Assembly: GCA_019456145.1 (NCBI GenBank)
Contig: VRUL01000002.1
Coordinates: 124,001-188,000 of the forward strand
Origin: Planctomycetota bacterium
GTDB taxonomy: Bacteria > Planctomycetota > Phycisphaerae > Sedimentisphaerales > Anaerobacaceae
Length of the DNA: 64,000 bases
Direction: 5' to 3'
Position 1 is the first letter of the stretch; every line of letters starts with the position of its first letter. Positions 1-7,371 of this stretch are shown here, piece by piece. The position numbers and the translations under genes were made by a program. The notes under the pieces were generated by a model. It saw nothing but the letters and a program-made list of their open reading frames with translations. It did not search any database and was not told the DNA's origin.

Positions 1-1052
1 CGCCCCAGGATACGATCCAGAGAATCCGAAGTCTGGTAAACAAGGGCCTCCGGGTAGTGTGTATAGGGATGAAAATACTCAAATGTAACGTATCCGCGAT
101 ACCCCGCCTTATCTAATTCTTCCGTTACGGCCGGCCAATTGGTAGTGCCGTCCAGCAGAGGCCGAAACGTCTCTAAAGAATAATCGGTGATCTTCTTCGA
201 GAATTCCTTGAAGTGGATGTTCTTGATACGTTTACCCATGATCGGAACCCAGTGCTCAGGATGCTGAAACATCGATATATTTCCGGTGTCGAAATGGATC
301 TTAACATGTTCACTTTGAAACGAATCGACAAAATCGTTCATTTCCATAGGACTCATAAGATAGCCGTTGAAGAAAATGTTTTCAATGTTCAGGAAAACCT
401 TGAGTCTTTCGGCTTGCCGGACCAACTTTCTGACCGCTTCTTTAGCGCGGCGGTCGCAGACGTCGTTACGCACCGGCTCATAATCGTCCCGCCAGGGGAT
501 ATGCACCGCACCCGGCACAAGCAATACATTTTCCACCCCAAGATCGGCGGCCGCTTGTGCTATTTTACCGGCCAGCTCGATGCCTTTCGCACGTTTGGCC
601 GAATCGTTGCTGGTCAAAGGATAAGGCCAGAAAAGAAAAGAGCAAAGCCCACTAATACGGATGCCGATTTTATCCGCTAACTTTCGAATGTTATGGTAGT
701 CTTTCGTTCCCGAGCTGGGCGAAAGGTCATTCTCCAAATCATAGTTCAATTCTATCCCTTCAAACCCGGCGTCCTTAGCCAACTCAAGGCACTCTTTCAA
801 ACTCATTCGGTCAGGATAAGGAAACGCCCACTGGTTAATGGACTTCTTCATATCATAGCGTTTGGGCGAACCTTTTCGAGAATCGGGCTTGCGTTTCTTC
901 GTCTCCGCCTGGGCCCCGTTCCAAAACGCCGCCGAACCGGCCGATGCCAGCACCGCTTTGATTGCGTCACGACGAGTCAGACAATTATGTCCAGGCAGAA
1001 GGACTCTCTTTTGTGAATTAGTTCTGTGGTTATTTTTTGGCCGATTTTTCAT
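1..1052 (-). CDS. Tat-exported sugar phosphate isomerase/epimerase (TIM barrel), partial
   Basis: The gene runs off the left edge, so its C-terminal end is missing; about 350 residues are visible. Translation from the ATG at 1052 gives a twin-arginine signal (LTRRDAIKAVLASAGSAAF) with a likely cleavage after AQA, so the protein should be exported folded. The mature part reads as an AP-endonuclease-family-2 / xylose-isomerase-like TIM barrel. Metal or substrate residues can be placed in strand-end motifs: LNIEN (Glu), IHFDTGN (His, Asp), NIHFKE (His) and FEYFHPY near the edge. Planctomycetes carry many such enzymes, which isomerise or epimerise sugars or sugar derivatives; the substrate cannot be told. 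It is transcribed divergently from the gene at 1420, and the roughly 370 bp between them carry a plus-strand promoter. Confidence 0.85.
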   Translation of the reverse strand, partial: MKNRPKNNHRTNSQKRVLLPGHNCLTRRDAIKAVLASAGSAAFWNGAQAETKKRKPDSRKGSPKRYDMKKSINQWAFPYPDRMSLKECLELAKDAGFEGIELNYDLENDLSPSSGTKDYHNIRKLADKIGIRISGLCSFLFWPYPLTSNDSAKRAKGIELAGKIAQAAADLGVENVLLVPGAVHIPWRDDYEPVRNDVCDRRAKEAVRKLVRQAERLKVFLNIENIFFNGYLMSPMEMNDFVDSFQSEHVKIHFDTGNISMFQHPEHWVPIMGKRIKNIHFKEFSKKITDYSLETFRPLLDGTTNWPAVTEELDKAGYRGYVTFEYFHPYTHYPEALVYQTSDSLDRILG

Positions 1053-1289
1053 AGGTATAGAATCTTTCTTGAAGTAAATGAAATCGATTTTGAATGTTCC
1101 ATCTTTTGATGTCTCCGTACACGGCTGCTCTACAACAACATTGATCTTTATGTCCAATAATATATCAAGATTCTCTTGATAATGCAAGCATTCCGCTGCC
1201 CCTTCTTAATTTGTCACGAAGAAGATCCGCAAAAAATAAGAATTCCTCAGCCAACCCCCAATTTTAAGACATAATGTGGAATATTTTTC

Positions 1290-1317
1290 TTGACATATTG
1301 TCAAGGGCAACTATACT
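1290..1317 (+). promoter_or_regulatory. Sigma70-type promoter with a palindrome over the -35 box
   Basis: TTGACA at 1290 and TATACT at 1312 are 16 bp apart, giving a start near 1324, about 95 bp upstream of the ATG at 1420. The -35 box is the left half of a perfect inverted repeat, TTGACA-TAT-TGTCAA (1290-1304), which would be a natural repressor site. No repressor gene is visible nearby. Confidence 0.5.
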
Positions 1318-1419
1318 ACTGTCCAGTCAAAAGGGTGGAACCGACCTCTGGTTTCTATCAAGTCCCTCCGAAGCCCTCTAAATAATAATTCAGTCGTTGT
1401 TATTTAAGGAGTTAGGCTT

Positions 1420-1698
1420 ATGGAATCTCAAGGACTTCTCTTCTCAGAACCCTCAATCGCCGATACGGGAATCTGGTGTTCACTCTCCGAAGGCATAGAC
1501 CCGGCTCAATGGGCAAGTTTATGCCGTTCCATCGGCAATAGAAGCCCGAGGGAATTTAATGCCATAGAGAGAATGGTAAAAGGCAGGGAAATTTCTTCTG
1601 CTGTTTCTCTAAAAAACCCAAAGGATACCAGGATGCCATTGGTGAGCATTGGACCTTCCGGCATAGGCGGGGAGTATCAGTGCGAGTGGTTCGGCTAA
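1420..1698 (+). CDS. Hypothetical protein, 92 aa
   Basis: Not recognised. The ATG at 1420 follows a good ribosome site (AAGGAG, about 8 bases upstream), and a well-formed promoter lies at 1290-1317, which is the main reason to accept it. The product has no obvious signal peptide or membrane segment and contains two cysteines. It could be a remnant of a longer gene, since the 170 bp after its stop hold nothing recognisable before the heme-protein gene at 1868. Confidence 0.4.
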   Translation: MESQGLLFSEPSIADTGIWCSLSEGIDPAQWASLCRSIGNRSPREFNAIERMVKGREISSAVSLKNPKDTRMPLVSIGPSGIGGEYQCEWFG

Positions 1699-1867
1699 GC
1701 TCTGAATCAGCGTCACGTTTAAGAAGCTATCAGAAAAACCTGAAATCGCTTGAAAATTCCAGCCCGAGCTGGTATCCTAATAACAGAGGATTTAGTAGAC
1801 TGATGCTTCGTGTATATGGAAAATTCCAGTTAATATATAGCTGTCCCTGTTTAGCCGATGGAGGAAT

Positions 1868-4417
1868 ATGATGTTTCGCCTCGACGCGGTACACAAAGAC
1901 CGACACTTCCCTGCGGCACTTAAATCCCACACCAGCAGTCGCACCTGGAAAAAGGGTGTTTACCTCAAGGCGGCGCTCGTTCTGCTCCTGGTCGCAATCT
2001 CACCGGCCTGCGTGTGGGCGACGTCGGCCGACATAGGCGTCAAAGAGATTATTTTCTCCTCCCGCCAGCCCGGCGCAGGCGGCCACTGGTACGAAAACTT
2101 CGGATACTACGCCCATGACGAAAACAAAAAGTTATACAAAGGCAAGAGTCGTTTGTGCCGACTGAACATCGACAGCGGCAAACTCACTGTCTTACTCGAT
2201 GATCCCGACGGCTCGATTCGTGATCCCCAGGTGTACTACGACGGAACCAAAATCCTCTTCTCCTACCGCCCGGCAGGTATGGCCCATTTCCATCTCTACG
2301 AAATCAATATCGACGGCGGCGGCCTCAAGCAGCTCACCTTCGGACCCCACAATGATATTGAGCCAACTTACCTGCCCAGCGGACAAATCATGTTCTGTTC
2401 CAGCCGAGGTGATCGATGGGTTCCCTGTTGGTACAGCCAGGTCGCGATTCTGTATATCTGCGACGCCCGCGGAGCGAACATCCAGCCGGTTTCTGCGAAC
2501 ATCGAGCATGACAATACGCCCTGGCCGCTTCCGGACGGACGGGTCATCTATGAGCGCTGGGAGTACGTAGACCGCAGCCGAGTCGCATTCCACCATCTCT
2601 GGACGGCAAATCCCGATGGAACCGGCCAGATGATCTATTACGGGAACCTGCATCCTGGAACCCTGATGATTGACGCCAAGCCAATTCCCGGTAGCGACAA
2701 CGACGTGGTGGCGGTGTTTTCCCCCGAGCACGGCCGCAAGGAACATGAAGGGGCCATTACCATCGTCACGGCAAAAGCGGGCCCCGATGAGCCATCGTCA
2801 GCTAAAAGGGTGAGCAAGAAAGAAAACTTCCGCGATCCTTATCCGCTCTCCCGGGATTGTTTCCTCGTTGCCCAGGGACCCCGATTATTAACAATGAATA
2901 GACAGGGCAAAACACGCGAAATTTACCGCCTGCCCTCCGAACTAATTAAAGCAGGCGTCGAGTGCCATGAACCTCGTCCCTTGAGACCTCGACAGCGAGA
3001 GCCCGTGATACCCCCGCGGAGCAATCCGCGCAAAGCGCTCGGTCGGCTGATTCTCCAGGACGTATACGCCGGACGGAAGATGCAAGGCGTCAAAAGGGGC
3101 GAGATAAAAAAGCTCCTCGTCCTCGAAAGCCTCCCAAAACCAATCAATTACAGCGGTAAGATGCCCCCGATGAGCTTTGGCGGGACCTACACCCTGGAGC
3201 GCATACTGGGCACCGTTCCTATCGAGCCGGACGGGTCAGCATATATGGAGCTGCCCGCTTTGCGGAGCCTGTTTTTTGTCGCACTGGACCAAAACAACAA
3301 TTCCGTCAAACGCATGCACAGCTTCCTGACAATCATGCCCGGCGAAACAACCAGTTGTCTCGGTTGCCACGAACAGCGGCAAAGGGCCCCATCCTCCCCG
3401 CCCGGCGCCTCACTACAGGCACTCACCCGGCCGCCAAGTCAGCTCACCCCCCTGGTGGGCATCCCCGAAGTGTTCGATTATCCGCGCGATATTCAGCCGA
3501 TACTGGATAAATACTGCCTGACCTGCCACGATTACGACCAGCGCGCAGGCGGCGTAATACTCAGCGGCGACCACGGGCCTATCTTTTCACACAGCTACTA
3601 CACCCTTACCGCTCGACAATTGTTTTCCGACGGACGCGATCGATTGCGGACCAACCTTCCCCCACGCTCGGTGGGCACCTCGGCCAGCCCGTTGATGAAG
3701 ATGCTCGACGGCAGCCACTACGATGCCCAGCTCACGCAGCACGAACAGGACATGATCCGCTATTGGATTGAATCTGCCGCTCCGTATCCCGGCACTTATG
3801 CAGCGCTGGGCACCGGCATGATTGGCGGCTTTCCAAAGAGCGTGCTTGACAAAAGGGACCGAAAATGGCCCAGCTCAATCGCCGCCGCCGAAGCCATCCA
3901 AAGGCGCTGCACAGGCTGTCATGATAAATCCCTCCCAATGCCGAAGTATATATCCGACAACCTGGACCTCGTACTGTCAAATCCCGACTTTGACGATATC
4001 CGCATAAGGTTATCGCGACACTATATGTTCAATCTTTCACGCCCCGAAAAATCGCTGATTCTGCTGGCGCCGCTGGCAACCGAGGCCGGAGGTTATGCCC
4101 TCTGCAAACAAAGACCCGATAACGGCCGTATCGGTGAAACCGTTACCGTTTTCGCCGATACGAACGATCAGGACTATCAAAAAATCCTCGCTATGTGTCG
4201 TGATGGCAAGCGTCGGCTCAAGCAAATCAAAAGGTTCGATATGCCGGGCTTTCGTCCCACGCCGGGCTATGTGCGCGAAATGAAGCGATACGGCATCTTG
4301 CCGAACGACCTGCCCGAAGGTGCCCCCATCGACGTATATGCGACCGACCGTGCATATTGGCGCTCGCTTTGGTGGCAGCCGACGATATCAGCCGGCACTC
4401 TGCTCTCTATGCCCTAA
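1868..4417 (+). CDS. Hydrazine-synthase-alpha-like protein: WD40-type propeller plus three heme c motifs
   Basis: This 849-residue protein has a long N terminus with a membrane or signal segment at about residues 33-52, so it is exported. Residues about 57-350 show WD40/TolB-like propeller repeats (for example IRDPQVYYDGTKILFSYR, DIEPTYLPSGQIMFCSSRG). The second half carries three CxxCH heme c sites: CLGCH (497-501), CLTCH (550-554) and CTGCH (681-685). This layout is that of the family named after the alpha subunit of hydrazine synthase, which is widespread in planctomycetes that do not perform anammox. No beta/gamma hydrazine synthase genes or other anammox genes are in the window, so hydrazine synthesis is not implied; an extracytoplasmic redox role is the safer reading. 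The start is the first of two adjacent ATGs after GGAGGA. Confidence 0.8.
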   Translation: MMFRLDAVHKDRHFPAALKSHTSSRTWKKGVYLKAALVLLLVAISPACVWATSADIGVKEIIFSSRQPGAGGHWYENFGYYAHDENKKLYKGKSRLCRLNIDSGKLTVLLDDPDGSIRDPQVYYDGTKILFSYRPAGMAHFHLYEINIDGGGLKQLTFGPHNDIEPTYLPSGQIMFCSSRGDRWVPCWYSQVAILYICDARGANIQPVSANIEHDNTPWPLPDGRVIYERWEYVDRSRVAFHHLWTANPDGTGQMIYYGNLHPGTLMIDAKPIPGSDNDVVAVFSPEHGRKEHEGAITIVTAKAGPDEPSSAKRVSKKENFRDPYPLSRDCFLVAQGPRLLTMNRQGKTREIYRLPSELIKAGVECHEPRPLRPRQREPVIPPRSNPRKALGRLILQDVYAGRKMQGVKRGEIKKLLVLESLPKPINYSGKMPPMSFGGTYTLERILGTVPIEPDGSAYMELPALRSLFFVALDQNNNSVKRMHSFLTIMPGETTSCLGCHEQRQRAPSSPPGASLQALTRPPSQLTPLVGIPEVFDYPRDIQPILDKYCLTCHDYDQRAGGVILSGDHGPIFSHSYYTLTARQLFSDGRDRLRTNLPPRSVGTSASPLMKMLDGSHYDAQLTQHEQDMIRYWIESAAPYPGTYAALGTGMIGGFPKSVLDKRDRKWPSSIAAAEAIQRRCTGCHDKSLPMPKYISDNLDLVLSNPDFDDIRIRLSRHYMFNLSRPEKSLILLAPLATEAGGYALCKQRPDNGRIGETVTVFADTNDQDYQKILAMCRDGKRRLKQIKRFDMPGFRPTPGYVREMKRYGILPNDLPEGAPIDVYATDRAYWRSLWWQPTISAGTLLSMP

Positions 4418-4470
4418 GGTATTTGTCACAATAATTAATCATTCATCAATCATCCCTAATCATTACCTCT

Positions 4471-4503
4471 GGGTGGCAGACTCAAGCGCAAGCTTGGGGA
4501 TGG
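4471..4503. repeat. Short dispersed repeat (GGGTGGCAG...CTTGGGGATGG), copy 1
   Basis: The 33-bp sequence matches 16412-16447 at both ends (GGGTGGCAG, CTCAAG, GCTTGGGGATGG) with a variable centre. The arms CAAGC/GCTTG form a small hairpin. Both copies sit just downstream of a gene. Confidence 0.5.
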
Positions 4504-4617
4504 CTCGCTAATCTTCATTTAAACCGCAACATTTAATCACAATTGGTATGAGAGCTACTCTGGGAAATTCTGTGGGCTGGTTTAACCGCTTTTTCTTCTC
4601 AACATCACCGCACCCAA

Positions 4618-4663
4618 GCCCCGCGCCAATTGAGCTTAGGCTCACGCCTAATTGGTGCGGGGC
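4618..4663. other. Strong 14-bp stem-loop between genes
   Basis: Arms 4618-4631 and 4650-4663 are complementary over 14 bases with a single G-T pair; the 18-base loop contains a further GAGC-TTAG-GCTC mini-stem. No T-run follows on the plus strand, so it is not a standard terminator. It lies in the roughly 280-bp gap between the heme-protein gene and the convergent HNH-like gene. Confidence 0.5.
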
Positions 4664-4697
4664 AAGCCGAGCAGATTCCCCAAAATTTGAAAATAAA

Positions 4698-5408
4698 CTA
4701 TTGTTCAAAGTGGTGGTCAATATATTCCCGCAAGAATGGTATGTCATAAAAATCGGTCAAAGGCATAATCCAGCGATCAGATTCATTCAGAAGCAGTTCT
4801 GCGGGGAAAAAGCTGTTTTGGTGAGCAGAAGAGATTTGATATAAAATTCCACCAAGCACAATAGCATAGACACTTGGTCTCCTTTTTGACACGAAAGCAG
4901 TTGTTAACAAACCTTCCTCCATCTTTTGACTGAATAAAAGAATAGTGGCAATTACTGAATATTCAGAACTATCTCCGGCTTCTTCTCTCACAATCATTTT
5001 GCGTATTGTTTCTTCATTACCTCCAATGCATACATTTTCAAATTCTGGGAGTGATGAGATACTCATACGCCACAGAAGAGAGAGGAAGAATAACTTAATC
5101 TTTCTATAATTAAGATTGTCAATAATCCCAAATTGTCGATTATGCTTTATTTCTATGTCATGTTTGCTAAAGTGTACGGCTTCTATGAAATATTTCTCAT
5201 AGCGGCCAATCTTTTGCTCACAATCATCGCAAAGCAAATATTCCTTGGGTCCATCTTGGATCTTTTGTGTAAGTTTATTGCGCAATTCATAGAATCGGTT
5301 GTCGAGTCCTTCATCGCGTATAAGTTTGATAATGGCACGCGGAATTATGTGCGATTCTTGCAACTCAGAACTCTTAAGACATAACCGACATGTATTACCA
5401 TCTTTCAT
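4698..5408 (-). CDS. HNH-like / zinc-finger protein of unknown function
   Basis: The N terminus has CRLCLKSSELQESHIIPRA, then CDDCEQKIGRYEK about 50 residues later: two Cys pairs around a SHIIP motif, as in HNH-type nucleases and HNH-derived zinc fingers. The remaining ~150 residues are not recognised. I placed the start at the ATG at 5408, two residues into the stretch before the first Cys pair; an upstream GTG at 5480 would add 24 residues but neither has a clear ribosome site. The gene is visibly AT-richer than its neighbours, suggesting acquisition. A nuclease role is an inference. Confidence 0.6.
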   Translation of the reverse strand: MKDGNTCRLCLKSSELQESHIIPRAIIKLIRDEGLDNRFYELRNKLTQKIQDGPKEYLLCDDCEQKIGRYEKYFIEAVHFSKHDIEIKHNRQFGIIDNLNYRKIKLFFLSLLWRMSISSLPEFENVCIGGNEETIRKMIVREEAGDSSEYSVIATILLFSQKMEEGLLTTAFVSKRRPSVYAIVLGGILYQISSAHQNSFFPAELLLNESDRWIMPLTDFYDIPFLREYIDHHFEQ

Positions 5409-5492
5409 TTCGAAGTTCCGACTAAAGGCAATACGAACATACTTTTTTTTGTTGAAACTAAAGAATAAATAGGGTGGCACTTGTGTGCATTT

Positions 5493-5635
5493 TCAGCGTT
5501 TCCTTCTCACCATCAACGCACCAAAGCCGAGCAAAAAGAGGAGCAGAAGGGCCAGCCACAATTGTTTTTTAAGGAGACGAGTTACAAATATGTCTACGGC
5601 CCTTCTGCTTACTGAACTTAATAAATCTACTTAGT
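5493..5635 (-). pseudogene. Open stretch encoding a membrane anchor with an RRKR tail
   Basis: On the minus strand about 45 codons stay open and end in a hydrophobic helix (LWLALLLLFLLGFGALMV) followed by RRKR and TGA. This looks like the C-terminal sorting tail (PEP-CTERM-like) of an exported protein. No ATG, GTG or convincing TTG start with a ribosome site lies upstream, so I treat it as a relic. A similar ending (GLGAVMLRRKSG) can be read at about 4575-4620 on the same strand. Confidence 0.3.
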
Positions 5636-5669
5636 ACAACAATGCTCAAACCATTAAACGCTCACTACA

Positions 5670-6368
5670 TCAAAATTTCTTGCCAAGCCCTACGCCTACG
5701 GCCCAGGCGTCGCCTGTAAACTGGAACTCTACATTAAGGTAAGAATCTTCCGCAATATCAAAACCGGCTCCGATATATCCACCAAATTCCGATTCCTGCT
5801 CAATATCGAACAAATCAAGAGAAAAGCCTAAGATTTCTGCATCGACATCACCATCAACAAGGTGCAAAAATGGGCCTCCATAGAAACGCATATTTTCGGC
5901 TTCGTAAGTCGGGCCAACTGCTATTTGAATTTCATAGGCATCAATATTTACGTCAATTCCTAAAATATCATCCTCGCTTTCAAACCAGTTCATCTGAAAT
6001 AGACCGCCCCAGCTAATAGCATCCTTCTCAGTTAAAGTTACCTTTGTGCCAAACCCGTAAGCAAATTCACCATCACCATCGAAACCTTCCGCCTTGACAT
6101 CAGCAAAACCAAGACGCACAAAGCCTTCTCACTGTTCGGTAATTCCGTAGCCAAGATTAGCGAAAAGCATATTTGTTTCAATTTCTTCAGTCGCAGTTAT
6201 TCCGGAACCACTAAACTCAAGTTTCGTTTCGCTATACGAGTAATCAACACCAATTCTATGTTGGCCCTGTTCGAGACCAGCTTTTGGCGGCCCCATCAGG
6301 CTAAGGCCGAATGAGGGCACGCTACAAAAAGCAAACACCAACAACACAACAATAACTTTTTTCTCCAT
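5670..6368 (-). pseudogene. Outer-membrane beta-barrel protein interrupted by an in-frame TGA
   Basis: Two pieces in the same frame make one protein of about 232 residues. The first starts at ATG 6368 with a signal peptide (VIVVLLVFAFCSVPSFG) and ends GYGITEQ. A TGA at 6129-6131 follows, and reading resumes at once with EGFVRLGFADV and alternating beta-strand sequence to a C-terminal ...VGVGLGKKF, ending in Phe as outer-membrane barrels do. The TGA is one base from TGG; Trp would fit this position. No frameshift is needed. It may be a recent nonsense mutation or a sequencing error. The ribosome site AAGGAG upstream of 6368 is intact. Confidence 0.65.
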
Positions 6369-6478
6369 GACAATCTCCTTTCAAAAATTTCCGTTTCTGA
6401 CCATTTGCGGTGCATCACAAGACGTACCGCTACATTGGGCTCGTAAGTGGTCTATTCAACTCCAACTTATTTTCTCCA

Positions 6479-6625
6479 TTCAATGTTTCTACATCAATGA
6501 AGCGGCACAATTGTATGCTCTGTGTGGCTGACAAGCAAAGAAAAAAGAGCAAAAATATTGCTTTTTAATGCTCCACAAGATACACTGTTGGCGCTATGAA
6601 AAAGGCCGAAATCAAGCGTATTGAA
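6479..6625. repeat. Dispersed degenerate repeat, copy A
   Basis: Matches copy B at 49758-49876 in blocks: CAATG-TT-TAC-TCAATGAA, GCA-AATTGTATG, AAAAAAG-GCAAAA-TATTGC and GCCGAAAT---GCG-AT. A shorter third copy lies at 59295-59350. It occupies part of the roughly 565-bp gap between the barrel gene and the relic at 6934. Confidence 0.45.
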
Positions 6626-6803
6626 GATTAGTCAGCGGAGAACTGTTTTTTATCATTTGAGGGAGGAAAAGGGGTCAGGGGGGAATTTAGAATGTTGAAT
6701 TGGTGATTAACAGCACTTTTTTGGGCATTTTTTCAATTAGTAAATGGCCCCCTGCCTTCGTTGAGGCTCGGCCGTTTTTTTCCAGAAAAAAAACCGATTT
6801 TCA

Positions 6804-6832
6804 TTGTATATTTCGGCCGTCTCTGGTATAAT
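6804..6832 (+). promoter_or_regulatory. Probable sigma70-type promoter
   Basis: TTGTAT at 6804 and a perfect TATAAT at 6827 are 17 bp apart. The predicted start near 6838 is about 95 bp upstream of the small reading frame at 6934 and about 530 bp upstream of the PQQ-propeller gene at 7372. Confidence 0.4.
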
Positions 6833-6933
6833 ACAAAACGCTATAGAAATGGCAGATTAGCGGAGAACCGCACGAATCGGGCAAGCCAGCCCAAGTCAAA
6901 TATCAATAATCAGTAAGAAAGGATTGTTTCTTA

Positions 6934-7065
6934 TGACCACCGAAGCGCAAATTCTCCCAAACTGCCGTAACACCCCAAAATCAACCAGCCCAAACAGCCA
7001 CAAGCTTTTTGGGATTCGCTCTATCACTCTGTTCCTTTGTGCCTTAGTGCCTTTGTGGCTATGAG
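6934..7065 (+). pseudogene. Relic of a planctomycete MTTEAQI-type protein N terminus
   Basis: A 43-codon frame with a fair ribosome site (GAAAGGA) begins MTTEAQILPNCRNTPKST. From memory, many Phycisphaerae proteins begin MTTEAQI-x-NRxNAxxSTGPxTxxGK; here the match decays after about 18 codons and the frame stops, so this is most likely a truncated copy. The following 300 bp (7072-7371) can be read as QNEPNFQKSQ and KNEPKTNPNKANF text, which I also recall as recurring intergenic sequence in this lineage. Confidence 0.35.
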
Positions 7066-7371
7066 TAAATTATGCAAAACGAACCCAATTTCCAAAAAAG
7101 TCAAATGAACGTAAATAATGTAATAACAAAGGATTATAAACAAATGGACACTTGGTCAATAGGGAAAAACGAACCCAAAACGAACCCAAACAAAGCCAAT
7201 TTCACATCCGCCCAAAGGCCTGCAACAGCAGTCCGATGTCCAATGTCTCAAATAACGTGTTTATGGCAGTTGAAATTCATGGCCCTTTCTGGTATCATGC
7301 CTCCCGTTAATAGGCTTAGGGAAGTATCGAACCGGAAACGTCAAATTGATGACATTTTAGGAGTAAAGAGT

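Noticed and set aside
1868-4417. Anammox hydrazine synthase
   Set aside because: Only an alpha-like homologue is present, without beta/gamma subunits or hydrazine dehydrogenase genes.
6129-6131. In-frame TGA as selenocysteine or as a recoded Trp codon
   Set aside because: There is no selenocysteine hairpin or redox motif at this position, and several intact genes in the window use TGA as a normal stop.
7072-7371. 100-residue N-terminal extension of the PQQ-propeller gene
   Set aside because: It reads as lineage-typical intergenic text and would bury a good signal peptide; ATG 7372 has AGGAG.
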